Shown here piece by piece: positions 32,560 to 43,000 of a stretch of DNA of 64,000 bases (positions are counted from its first letter, which is position 1; each line of letters begins with the position of its first letter). Source of the stretch: Verrucomicrobium sp. BvORR106 (GTDB taxonomy: Bacteria; Verrucomicrobiota; Verrucomicrobiia; Verrucomicrobiales; Verrucomicrobiaceae); the NCBI RefSeq assembly GCF_000739655.1, contig NZ_BATR01000081.1, positions 41,776 to 105,775 of the forward strand, in the 5' to 3' direction. Below the pieces are notes generated by a model that was not told where the DNA came from, ran no database searches, and was given only the letters and a program-made list of their open reading frames with translations. Both the position numbers and the translations under genes were made by a program.

Positions 32560-32681
32560 GGGGTGAAGCCGAGGTTGCAAAGTGCTTGGATCAGGGCCCC
32601 CAGTGCTTGAGCGCATAGGAACTCCCACCAGCGATAAGCCATGGCGGTGGCGAGCAAGAGAAGGAGGGTGGCGGTTTTCAT
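32556..32681 (-). CDS. 41-residue hydrophobic peptide of lysis cassette
   Basis: A 41-codon frame with a signal-like start (MKTATLLLLLATAMAYRW), whose stop overlaps the next ATG. It follows the fibre gene by 21 bp. It may be a secreted or membrane micropeptide; start signal is weak. Confidence 0.45.
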   Translation of the reverse strand: MKTATLLLLLATAMAYRWWEFLCAQALGALIQALCNLGFTP

Positions 32682-32702
32682 GAGAAGGGCTATCGTATGA
32701 GT

Positions 32703-33527
32703 TCACCACACCCCGAGCAGGGCCGTATCGATTGCTCCATCGTCCTTCCGCCCACTCCAGAGCCCCGCGAAGGCGATCTTGCCTGGATAGGCCGCAGCAA
32801 AGCCTCGTCCCAGCGTCACTACTTCATTGCTGGCGCCAGAGAGGTTGCCAGTGCCGGGGTTGAAGACCGTTGGTGTGCCATTATCGAGTGCGATGTGACT
32901 ACTAGACCCGTCGACCACGATGCGTACCACCCGGTCTATGTTTGCGGTAGCCGCCACCCCTGTGTTGATAGTGGAGCCACCACCAATTCGAACAGCCCAA
33001 TTCCCAGAAACAAACCCAACGAGCGAGTTCAGCACGCCACCCACTTCAGCCCTGAAGAATCCTGCATTGATACCAGTGGCCGTATGCCGGCAGACAAAGA
33101 ACAGCGTAAACGGCTGAGGCAAGCTGGCCAACACAGAGGTACTGACCAGCACCGTCGCCAGATGTCGCTGAGCAAATCCAGTGCCGATTGTATTGAGCAC
33201 TCCCGACTCCGCTGCGAGCGGTCCCGAATTGACCGATCCTGAGGAGAAGACCATAGAACCGACCTGTGAATACAGTTCGATGACGTTTGCAGTATCAGAG
33301 CCTACGAAGGACGTGACATCAGCTCCCCAGGCACCAGCCGACGCCTTGAACACCTGAGACGCCGTGGTGCTGGCATTGTACAGCTTCGCGACATCGGGAT
33401 CGCTTGTGCCGACCAGCCGATGTCCGGGCGCAACAGCGAACACCGCGTCCGTCGTGAGGCCATCAAGCGGCCCCACGAAGGATGGCACCGGCGGAGCGAA
33501 TCCGTAGGGATTGAGGAAAAACGGCAT
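32703..33527 (-). CDS. Tail-fibre or appendage protein with lectin-like domain
   Basis: 274 residues from the ATG at 33527; an ATG at 33581 (292 residues) would overlap the upstream gene by 31 bp. A proline-rich start is followed by a beta-sandwich-like domain (FTLFFVCRHTATGINAGFF... RVVRIVVDGSSSHIALDNG) and the ending GKIAFAGLWSGRKDDGAIDTALLGVW, resembling LamG/concanavalin-type domains of phage receptor-binding proteins. Confidence 0.55.
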   Translation of the reverse strand: MPFFLNPYGFAPPVPSFVGPLDGLTTDAVFAVAPGHRLVGTSDPDVAKLYNASTTASQVFKASAGAWGADVTSFVGSDTANVIELYSQVGSMVFSSGSVNSGPLAAESGVLNTIGTGFAQRHLATVLVSTSVLASLPQPFTLFFVCRHTATGINAGFFRAEVGGVLNSLVGFVSGNWAVRIGGGSTINTGVAATANIDRVVRIVVDGSSSHIALDNGTPTVFNPGTGNLSGASNEVVTLGRGFAAAYPGKIAFAGLWSGRKDDGAIDTALLGVW

Positions 33528-33550
33528 CGGCGGGAAGGGGCCTGGCGCGT

Positions 33551-34114
33551 TTAGGATTGGGGGGTGGGTGCGGGCTCCCATCCGGAATCAAGGTCAATGT
33601 CTTCACCGTTGTCGATGGCCGTCAGCAGTGCGGTCAGCCGGGCGTCGTTGTTCTGCATGGCCGCTGCCGTGGTGATAAGGCGCGATCGAACCGATTCCTC
33701 TGGTCCACTCAATACCTGGTTGGCCAACCCTTTGAAGAGTATGCCCATCCCGATGATGGCGAACTTCAAGAGCTCGCTCTGCTCCACGTGTTCCTGGTTC
33801 ATCAGGCTTTCCACGTTCTTGGCAGCCTGTTTGAGATCGTCGGCAGGTCTCCGGGTAGTCGTGAAGCCGATGTGGAACACTGTCGCTCCTTCAACTTCTT
33901 TTACCGTCTCCACAGTGCCCAGCGAGTAGCAACGCGGATCGAAGTCTGGCTGCAGATCCCGATGCATCTCAAGGTATCGTAGATCTGGATCGAGGCCTGC
34001 GATTGCACCACCATCTACCGCTGCGGGGTAACGGACTCCTCGTTTGAGGATCTCCTCCGTCGAGACGCGTTGCTGCACGTATTGTTTTCTGCCGTCTGTG
34101 AATGTGAGGACCAT
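33551..34114 (-). CDS. Virion-associated protein, unknown
   Basis: 187 residues from the ATG at 34114. Beta-rich N-terminal half (VLTFTDGRKQYVQQRVS), helical second half (LTALLTAIDNGEDIDLDSGWEP). Lies between two fibre-like genes; could be a fibre chaperone or attachment protein. Confidence 0.45.
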   Translation of the reverse strand: MVLTFTDGRKQYVQQRVSTEEILKRGVRYPAAVDGGAIAGLDPDLRYLEMHRDLQPDFDPRCYSLGTVETVKEVEGATVFHIGFTTTRRPADDLKQAAKNVESLMNQEHVEQSELLKFAIIGMGILFKGLANQVLSGPEESVRSRLITTAAAMQNNDARLTALLTAIDNGEDIDLDSGWEPAPTPQS

Positions 34115-34121
34115 GGGTTTT

Positions 34122-34877
34122 CTAGGTTCGGTTTCCGATGAGAGAGACCACAGGCCCAATGCCGGCAGTCACGGCTCCAACTTGATCAATGAAGATGGTG
34201 ACCTTCGCGCCGTAAGGGATTGCTTCGGTGCTGATCGCCTGGGGAGTGGCGGCGGTATCCGAAGTTGTTTCCCCAGCGTCGATGCTAGGCTTGGTCTCGA
34301 AGATCGAGACATCATTAACTTGGATGTCTCCGATAAACGCTGATCCAGTAGCGCCTTCCACAAGGCTCCACTGAGTGGAGCTCAGGGTAAATGCAAACGG
34401 CATGTGGAACGTGACACGAAGCCCTGTCTCAATGTCGGAGACTTGGTCCCCAAGAGCGATGCAAAGCGTCTCTGCTGGGCTGAAACTCAATGTCCGCGTC
34501 GTGCCGTCGGGACAAACAAAGCTGGCCTGCGTGTTGCCTATCGACACGGCGAACACGCCGCGGAGAGTCCACGTTGTGATGGCCGTCTTCTCGTAGAGCC
34601 AGCCAGTGAGCCTGTTGACGTAGAGATCACCAACAACCCCAAAGCTATTTGATGGAACGCCAGACCCGATGCGCAAATGCGTCGATAATTCTGGATCATA
34701 GAGCGTGCCGTTGCCCAGTATCAGCTGACGGGCATATCGTGAAATGCCGGCAGTTGGAGTGGCCAAGTCAGCTCCGTCGGGTATCCAGTCATCCACCAGC
34801 CGATTCAACGGCAGCTCCCGCACCCGTGACGGCCTGATAGGCTCGGCAGGGCTGGGGATGACGGGCAATTCGGGCAT
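34122..34877 (-). CDS. Tail-fibre-like protein
   Basis: 251 residues. A proline-rich, basic N-terminus with ISRYARQLILGNGTLYDPELSTHLRIGSG, then GDLYVNRLTGWLYEK, a pattern known from phage fibre heads, followed by beta-rich sequence. Its ATG lies 47 nt after the late palindrome at 34925-34940, which is inside the end of the portal gene. Confidence 0.6.
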   Translation of the reverse strand: MPELPVIPSPAEPIRPSRVRELPLNRLVDDWIPDGADLATPTAGISRYARQLILGNGTLYDPELSTHLRIGSGVPSNSFGVVGDLYVNRLTGWLYEKTAITTWTLRGVFAVSIGNTQASFVCPDGTTRTLSFSPAETLCIALGDQVSDIETGLRVTFHMPFAFTLSSTQWSLVEGATGSAFIGDIQVNDVSIFETKPSIDAGETTSDTAATPQAISTEAIPYGAKVTIFIDQVGAVTAGIGPVVSLIGNRT

Positions 34878-34883
34878 GCCCCG

Positions 34884-34940
34884 ATTGTGGGGCGATCTAT
34901 GCGGCTTGCATCAATGAGGGTCCCGACTTGGCTCCAAGTC
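34884..34940 (-). promoter_or_regulatory. Putative late promoter, tail-fibre genes
   Basis: The palindrome GACTTGGCTCCAAGTC (34940-34925) precedes CACAAT (34889-34884) by 35 nt; the hexamer ends 6 nt before the ATG at 34877. The site overlaps the last codons of the portal gene. Confidence 0.65.
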
Positions 34941-37032
34941 CGCTTGCAGATTGCGGATTTTGCATCAACGCAGACAGCTGGGCTTGCAGTTCCGGCGGCA
35001 GTTGTGCCAGCAAAGTTTGCAGGTCCAGGATGGGCGCTCTGACAATTGAATCGGCGTCTTGGAAGTCCAGAGCCCGCAGGGCCTGAAGGAACAGCGAACG
35101 CGCCGCCGTCTTCTCGTGTTCTGGCAGTTGGATGTACCGAGCAAGAAGGTCGATGGCTGCCTTCGCATTCTCCAGCTTGAACTGGTTCTGTGCCTGGGTG
35201 AGGAGCAACGAGATGTTGAGCTCCAGCCCGCGGACAGCATCCGCTTTGAGTTCAATGAGTTCTGTGTTTTCGCCTTCCCCGAAGGCGAAGGTCTCGTCCT
35301 CATCGAGGTTTGTGTACAGAAGCAGCAGGGAGTACTCCAGGTCACAGGTGAAGCTGCGCTTGAGCTGATCGATGGGGGATTTGAGCAGCACTGCAGCACG
35401 ACTCATCAGCTGCTTGATACCGGTGGCGGTGCTTGCTTCGGGGAGCCCAGCGACATCGCCCTGGTTGGCCGCGGTGATGCCTGTACGCAGCTGCACCATT
35501 TGAATCATCATCTGAAGCATCTCTTTAGTGCGGTCGTTGAGATCGGGCAGCGCTTTGAACTGAATCGCCTCTTCAAGCTTTGAGTCTGGCTTGAGGTTGA
35601 GGGGCTTCTCCGTGTTGAACGGCTCATCTTCTTCTTCGTCTTCCTGTGCAAGCTTCGATTTGTCGTAACCGGTAATGGGGTCGCTCGACTTCCGGTCGTG
35701 CCAGTTGATCCGATTGAACAGGTCGTCTACGAAGGTTTGCACCTTGTCAAAGCGCTCGAAGAACCCCCGGCCGACGATCCGCCACGGAAGCCTGTTGATG
35801 GTGTGAGAGTGCAGAGGCAGCTTGCCCTTCGGGGTGATGTTGCCGAGGTAGTCCAGCTTCAGGCACATCTCACACTGAGGCGCGAACACAATGTAGATGT
35901 TCGATGCCTGGCCTTTGCCGAGTGCATCTGCCCGCATGAATCCTTCGGTGAGTCGAACCGGAATGTTGGGGATGGAACCATTGGGATCATCCTGGTCCAG
36001 GTCTGCAGGTGCCGATTCGCTACGGGACGTTTCGGGCTTGAGGCTCTCGGCCTTTTCCTTGGCTGCATTGTACAGCTCTCGGGTCTCTGCATCGGTGAGG
36101 TCATACTCTTTGGCGATGTCGAGCACGCCTTTGGTGAAAGAGTGGAAGAAGTCAGTGTGATGGAGGTCGAGATCCGGCGCCGTCGGGTCGAAGGCGATGT
36201 CGCGAAAGTGGAGGTTGTGAGTCTTGATGTTGCGGTACGTCACCACATCCTGTTTCAGGAAGGCCTTGCCGTATTCGAAGGTGCCTTGGGACAGGTCGGT
36301 CTGTGGATCCTTTTTTGGGAAGCGCGCAAGGGACGGGGCAGATGCCTCATCCTGGCCCGGGCGCTCTTCCTCGAGGATCGGATCATCATCGAAGATGGCG
36401 TCCCCGGTGCTGGTCAACACCAGCTTCTTCGTCTTGGCATCATAGAGAGCATTGCGAGACTCTTCGAACGAGTCCGTCTTTACCATCCAGGTGGTGCGTG
36501 TGAACTGCGTGCCCAAGATGGCGGCGAGCATGGTGGTCTCGCAGTAGGTCTCCGTCAGCCTTGCCTGACTGGTCTTCCAAGTGGCGTGCTTGGTGATCTG
36601 GTCCGCGAGCGTGGCGTCCGCCTTGCCCAGCGGGCGGGCGGCAAACCATGGATTCGAGCCAAAGAGATCATTCTGAGCTTGGGCCGCGAAAAACTCAGCG
36701 AATGCTCCAATGAGGTTGAGCGAGTCGTTCTGTTTGTCGAAGATGCTTTTCTTGCCCTCGTTGCGGTTGGGCTCCGCTTTCCGGAACTCGAAGTAGTCTT
36801 CGGACTGTAGGAGGTATCTGTCGAGCTTGTTCCGCCATCCGGACAGGGCAGCGTAGTAGGAGTCGTGCCGCGATTTGGCGTGTCGTACCAGGAAAGCGAT
36901 GCGATCGGCTTTGATGGCGTTCTCCAGGGGGCTCTGTCGCGACCCACGCTGTTTGACCAGCGCCGCCTTTAGGACCATCCGGTTGCGGACTGCTGTAAGT
37001 GATTCCGCTTGTGGTTGGGCAAGGATTTGCAT
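34897..37032 (-). CDS. Portal protein
   Basis: 711 residues from the ATG at 37032, 5 bp after the giant gene. Helical start (KADRIAFLVRHAKSRHDSYYAALSGWRNKLDRYLLQSEDYF), NLIGAFAEFFAAQAQNDLFGSNPWFAARP, a region with DPTAPDLDLHHTDFFHSF, and a C-terminal helical part with Gln-rich barrel-like sequence. Length and plan fit large podovirus portals; alternatives in this size class of the element are lacking. The ring would seat DNA packaging and ejection. Confidence 0.7.
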   Translation of the reverse strand: MQILAQPQAESLTAVRNRMVLKAALVKQRGSRQSPLENAIKADRIAFLVRHAKSRHDSYYAALSGWRNKLDRYLLQSEDYFEFRKAEPNRNEGKKSIFDKQNDSLNLIGAFAEFFAAQAQNDLFGSNPWFAARPLGKADATLADQITKHATWKTSQARLTETYCETTMLAAILGTQFTRTTWMVKTDSFEESRNALYDAKTKKLVLTSTGDAIFDDDPILEEERPGQDEASAPSLARFPKKDPQTDLSQGTFEYGKAFLKQDVVTYRNIKTHNLHFRDIAFDPTAPDLDLHHTDFFHSFTKGVLDIAKEYDLTDAETRELYNAAKEKAESLKPETSRSESAPADLDQDDPNGSIPNIPVRLTEGFMRADALGKGQASNIYIVFAPQCEMCLKLDYLGNITPKGKLPLHSHTINRLPWRIVGRGFFERFDKVQTFVDDLFNRINWHDRKSSDPITGYDKSKLAQEDEEEDEPFNTEKPLNLKPDSKLEEAIQFKALPDLNDRTKEMLQMMIQMVQLRTGITAANQGDVAGLPEASTATGIKQLMSRAAVLLKSPIDQLKRSFTCDLEYSLLLLYTNLDEDETFAFGEGENTELIELKADAVRGLELNISLLLTQAQNQFKLENAKAAIDLLARYIQLPEHEKTAARSLFLQALRALDFQDADSIVRAPILDLQTLLAQLPPELQAQLSALMQNPQSASGLGAKSGPSLMQAA

Positions 37033-37037
37033 CGTGA

Positions 37038-40000
37038 TCAGCGTTGGGATTGGGCAGTTTTCTGGAAGTCCGCAGCATGACGGAGTTTCATCGTGTCGCG
37101 GTAGAGGCGACGGAACTGTTCCAAGGTATCTTGAATCCGCCTTTTGCCTTCTTCGGTCGGGTTGTTTGCATCCCAGTTGGAGCCGAGTGCCTTCAAAGCT
37201 GCCTGTCCGGCTTGAACGTGCATCTCCGTCCACTCGGCATCGGATAGGCGAAGCGAAACCTTCTTCCCGTTGATGGTGGCCTGAATCGATTTGTCCATGG
37301 GCGCGGGTGCCCAAGTCGAGTCGGGGAACTTGGTGTTGTAGGCCAGCAGGTATCTATCTACTGGCAAAGACGCGTCAGTCTGGCCTGATCGCACTGGGGA
37401 CAGAATCCGGTAGGGGATGTCCGTTGCAGGCTGGTTGAACTGGTCACCGTTGTTCTTCATCACCGGCCTGCCCCACACGTCTACCCGCGGAGGCGCTGTT
37501 TGTGGGAGGACGTTGAACTGCATCCGCATCGCCAACTCAGTGAAGAACCCGAGGTCTTTGGGCGGTTGCGTGTCTCTCACCACTGGATCCGCATTGCGAA
37601 TGGGCTGGAGGATCAGATTGGGAATGAAGCCTGTCAGTGTTCGGGCCAGGACTTTGTTTCCGTACCTGCCGGGATCACCGATCATGTCCATCATGTCGGA
37701 GATGCCAGACAGGAACGTCTTGTCCTTCAACTGACCGACGGTAGTGGAAAGGAAGGTCGTGAGATCGTCCGACTTTGCGGCATCCACCATGGTGGTGAGA
37801 GCTGAAGCGAAGGGTTCAATCCGTGCGTAGCTGTACCACTGGTCCCCAATACGAATCGATTGGGCGGGCACGGTACGATAGCCGAGCTCTCGCTCGCCAG
37901 TTTTACCGGGCTGCCATGGCGCAGATCCGGTAAGGTACGGAAGGTCATCGTCATCTTCATGGTCACCGAGCACACCTCGGATGGCGAAGTAGGCACTCCA
38001 TGCGACCATCTGCTGGGCGAGATCCTGCACCATCCGCGCGCGATTGTAGATCTCCCCTGCCATCTGATTGGCCACATCGGCGCCGTAGGCTTGTTTGTTG
38101 CGGCGGTGGGCGTTGTATTCGCGCAACATGTCGATGACCGCGAGGAAGCTCCCCATGGGCGAGTAGTCGAGTCCCTGCTTGAAGATGTTTGCGGGGGTTT
38201 GAACAAACGGGACAATGAAGTCCAGGGCCTTGATTCCTCTTTCGGTCTTCAGGCGATTCAACAGCACGCCGGCAGCATCAAGCGTGTCGACTGCCCGTTT
38301 GCCACTTCCCAGTTTGTTCTGGAAGGTGGCTTTAGTGGCGTAGTCACCTGCGCGCTGCCAGGCTTCGCTGCCATGTTCACCGACCAGTCTTGCGACCCGT
38401 GATTCGTAAGCAGCGCCAGACAGGCCTTCAGCCTTCGCGATTCGGTGGGCGGCGGCTGCAAGCTCAACATAGCCCGATGTGGATTTGAAGAACTCGTCCG
38501 CCGTGTTGAGCAGACGAAACGAGATCCCTCGCATGATGGTGCCGAGCCTGCCTTTTACGGCGGGTGGCATTTGCTGCCATTCGTTGCCGAGGATGTCGGT
38601 ACCCGATGTAACACCGCGGGCATAGGTCATGAACACCTGGCTCTCGTTGGCAAAGGCCCGCAACGCATTGCGGGAAGCCTGCGCGAGAGCGGGCACAAAA
38701 GCTCGCACCATGCTGCCGAACTCTGAGAGCGAAGGCGCTTCTGGGCTGCCTGCTCCGAAGCGTTTCAGGATGCTGTTGATGGTCGCTTCTGGGAGACGCT
38801 TGATCCACTGGTCATAGCCCTGAAAGATCGCGTTGGAGGCGATGTTGACCACCTGGGTTTGGGGGCCAGACAGGATAGCGGCCTTCCAGTACTCGATGAT
38901 CTTGTCGAAAGCTGTGGACCGCCGGGTGGCGATTGCATCAGCAATGCTGCGCATGGTGCGCGGGTCGTGGATGGCGAGTGTGCCTTGTTCGTATGCTTCA
39001 ACAGTCCCTCCGGCGATCGGTGGGCCCAGCGGGTCGCGCTGTGTTGGAGCTGGGGTGCTACGTCTCCTCCGGGGGCGCGCACTGGTGGGCGTGTGTGTGG
39101 GACGAAGGTTTGGAGAGTCCCAAATGTGCATGCCGTGCAGTCCCGCTTCGGTCGCAAAGAAGTACGGATCTTGTTGAGAGGATGCCGCCGAAAGCATGGC
39201 GGCCCTGGCGTACTTGGCGGCTGTGACACCGATGTTGTGAACAGCTCGGAGCAGGGCCTCATATTTCGATCTGGCAACTCCCAGTGTAACCCCCGCTGCA
39301 TCCGCTGCTTGGGATGGGCTGCCACCTTGTTGCAACACCTCGACGATGGTGCGAGTGGCTTTGTCGGCACGTGAGATTTCCGCCCCATATCTGCCATCGA
39401 TTGGCTTGCGGCTGGCTTGTTCCTCCCGGTAGTCGGACAAGATGGAATCAATGTCGATGCCCTCGGCAAGCAGCGTCCGCTTGATGTCGTCAACACGCGA
39501 CATCCATTTGGCCATGATTTCTCTGCGGGCCTCGGCAGTCTCCGCCTCCCGGTATGCGGCCCGGGTCTGCGGGTCTGGGGACAGAAGGCCTTCCATCAGA
39601 AATGCCGCGTGGCGCTCTGCTGGCGACTTCCAAGGATCCCGACGGGCAGCGAAAGCCCTGGCCTGTTCGGTTCCGAGTTCGCGGTAACTCATGATGAGCT
39701 GAGCGGTCTCGATTCGTTTTGCCGGATCGCTGAGAGCGCCGGCATCCATCGCGGCCTCAAAGGTCATGATCTTGGCGGCCATCGTCATGAGGCCGTGCAG
39801 TGCCTGTGAAGCTCGAGCTTCAGCGAGAACAGGTTTGAGACTGTCCGGAACAGGATAGCCCTCCGGCAAGTCGGCTTTGTTGTCAGACCATGCTTTGACC
39901 AAAGCGCGCGCTCCTGCTGGATCCGTCGCAAACATTGCCCTGGCCGTCATCTCCATGGTGTCGAGCGTGACTTTGCCGGGATTGCCGCTGGTATTGCGAG

Positions 40001-43000
40001 TCTGGTCAATTGCTGCGATGGCGGGGATTGACCCCCCAGCAAGGTCAGGACGGCCGCCGTCGATCTTGCTCTGCCAGGTCGATGTGGGGGCGTCTTTAAA
40101 TTCGGCGGTCTCTGGTTGAAGCGCTTGGGATTGAAGCGCCTTCAACGCGGTGAGGTACCTTGCCCGCATCTGGTTGACGATGTTCTGAACCGCGATCTCG
40201 GAGAGGCCAGTGCCTTTAGCTATCTCAGCGACTGGCTTGTCCTTGAGGAAATCCGCGAAGATGAGCCGGATCTGCTGGGGTACAGGTTGCAGGATGGAGC
40301 GGAGTGCCTGCTCATGTATGGATGACGTGGAGTTTGCAGGTGCAGTTTGCAGCCTGCTTTGGTGCAGCGGCGACGCTCCCAAGGTGTTGCTGGGTCTTCC
40401 GTTTACAGAAAGGATTTTGACCGTGTCGTCGTCGAAGATGACATAGTTGCGCGTCCTTTCCTCGGCATCCGTTTGGCGTGATCGCTGATCAAAATACTGA
40501 ATCGCTTTGATCCCCCTCTGGGAGAGCGCTTTGGAAAAGAGAGCCGGTGAAGTCTTCTTCGACAGTTCCTTGTAGTACTGGCCGCCGGTCTTCATGCCAT
40601 GGTTCGCCAGAACGCCCTGTCCAAGCTTCTGTTGAACAGCTTCGGATTGCTGGTTCAAGGGAAGGTCCCAGTCCAGAATGGAGTCAGTACCGAGATCGAA
40701 CTCGACCTCATACAAGTTGCCAAATCTCTCGATGGCCGCGTCCAGTGCGGGAGACGAATCCCAGTTGTCTCGCCAGTTGGGATCTTTTGCGATCTCACGC
40801 AGGGCTTGGTGTGGGTAGTCGAACCCAAGGAAGTCGGCGTCTGCCAGGCCAGCCAGCAGCCCTCGCTCGTGCTCTGTAAGAGTCTCGTCTTTCAGCAACT
40901 CCTCTACAGCGTCGAATGGAGAGATGTTCTCGTCGTACGCGTCCCTCATCTTCTGGATGAGGTGGTTTGCGGACACCACGAGCTGATACCGCCTGGCAAC
41001 ACTTGGCCGCTCGGCGAAGTAGAGTCCCCAGCCGTAGACTTGAGCGCCTTCACCAGTGCCAATTTTGGCGGTGGTGAATCGGTCCACTGCATGCGGAGAT
41101 CCGTGATACGCGGTTGTCGCAGCGGATAGGGTGTGAAGCCGCGGACCGGTTTCCAGCTTCCTGCCATCTGGAAGTGTCAACGTCTGGTCGATGGCTCGAC
41201 TGATGAGCGTCGCGTTGGTGGGTAGCGGTTCGCCAAAGATGTCGGGGGTGGTAGTGTCCACCGCATCGGCGAGGCGCAAGTATTCATCGAGGATCGAGCG
41301 GACGGACTTCGCCGAAGTTGAGTTTCCCAGGGCGATGGCCAGTTGCGCCGTCTCTGGAGCAGTGTTCGAAGCGAACATGTCCTGCTGCTGGAGGTATTCC
41401 TCAATGGTGCCTTTGCCGCCCTCTTCCTTGAATCGAATCAGGGTGTGGAGAGAGGCGCGAAGTTCGGGCGCGATGTTGTATTGCGGTTTCTCGGATGCCA
41501 GCTTGATCAGCGCACCCGCGCGTGAGACGATTCCCGAGATCTGGCGGCGGATGCCTAGAGTGTCGGCCCGCTCCAGGATGTTGCGCAGCGTCTCCTGGTT
41601 GGCAGAACGTTCGCTGGGAGCGGCATTGAAGGTGCCAGAACCCCCTTGGGGGTTGACGATATCATCAGGGCCCAGTATCTTTGAGAAGCCTTTCGGTGGC
41701 GTCCCACGTTTGGGCAATTGCAGCCCATAAAGTCGTGCCATCGAAAGGCTCTTTGTTTTATTCTCGTAGATCGGGCTCTCACCGAACATCATAGCGATGT
41801 CGCCTGCAGGCCGACCGTAAAGGGACTGGATCTGATTGACGACAAGTCCACGTTCAGCAGTCCTATCCAGATGGATGGCCGCGACGATGGGCCCCTTGCC
41901 AGGCTCTGTGAATTCCGTCAGCACCAGCAGGCTGTCGGGCCGGCTCCGAGAGGGGAAGATGGCCACCGGATCGGCCAGACTCTCGGGAAGCTGCTCAAGG
42001 GCTGCAATTGGCACGGAGTGCACATCATGGGTTGCTTTGCGGAACAAGCTGCCCGGTAGGACGAGCAAGTGCTCGTTTGCACCCGCTGCTCGAATGGCTG
42101 CAGGTGTTGGTCCCAGTCTCACGAGCTCTGTGCCGATATCTTCCCCGTCTTGCCATTTCTTAAGAACATCTCGGTAGCGCCGAGACCAAAATGCACTGGG
42201 CTTCAAAGGAGACGATCCCAGCTGCCCCGAACCTCCGTTGAGCAAAATGGCAAGCATGGCGTTCTCTGCCCTCTGCACGGCCAATTCTGAGGGCCTGCCA
42301 TCGGAATTGATCATGCCTGGTTCGCCCGTAGCGCGCGCGAACGCCTTCCAGAAATCCCGGTTGCTGGCCGCGAGCGGGTCTGCATTCTCCCCGGTGTCCC
42401 ACAGGGACATCAAATTGTTGCCCTGAATGCTCGTGGCATCTCGCTGGGCTCGCTCCACGGTGGACTGGCTCAGCTGAGCTGGACGGTTGGAATACTCAGC
42501 CAGCTTGACCGCATCCGCCGCGCTTGAGGGCTGGTACACAGCCACTGAAACTGGTGCGGCCATCCCCTCAGTTGAGATGCCGTCAGCATTAAGTGCAGCA
42601 CGAATGCCCGCATCATAGGCGGCGGGATTACCGGCCTCGTACAGGTTCGCCAGAGCATTGCGGCGACCATTGCCGCTGATGACGTAGAACAGCGGCTTGC
42701 CAGCGTCATTTACCTGATGTTGGCCATTCGGTCCAAAGAGGGGTGCGACGAGCGTCCTCCCGGTGTCTGTGGTGCTGCCTTCATGATAGCGGCGCCATTG
42801 GTCTGGATTGCGCTCAAGGTTACGCATCATCTCCACCGACTGCACTGCTGATTCAGTGGAGGCGCGGTCATGTGGTTGCAGCTCTTGTCCGGGGAAGCGA
42901 GAATCTCCACTTCCAACGAGTTGGCTGATGTCCACCGCGGTGGCCGTAGCCTGGATAGTGGTCTCATTTCGTGGCGTAGTCAGGGTGACCGTGCGTCCCT

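Noticed and set aside
35698..36810. 370-residue plus-strand frame across the portal gene
   Set aside because: Antisense shadow of the portal gene, low-complexity valine/glutamate-rich sequence.
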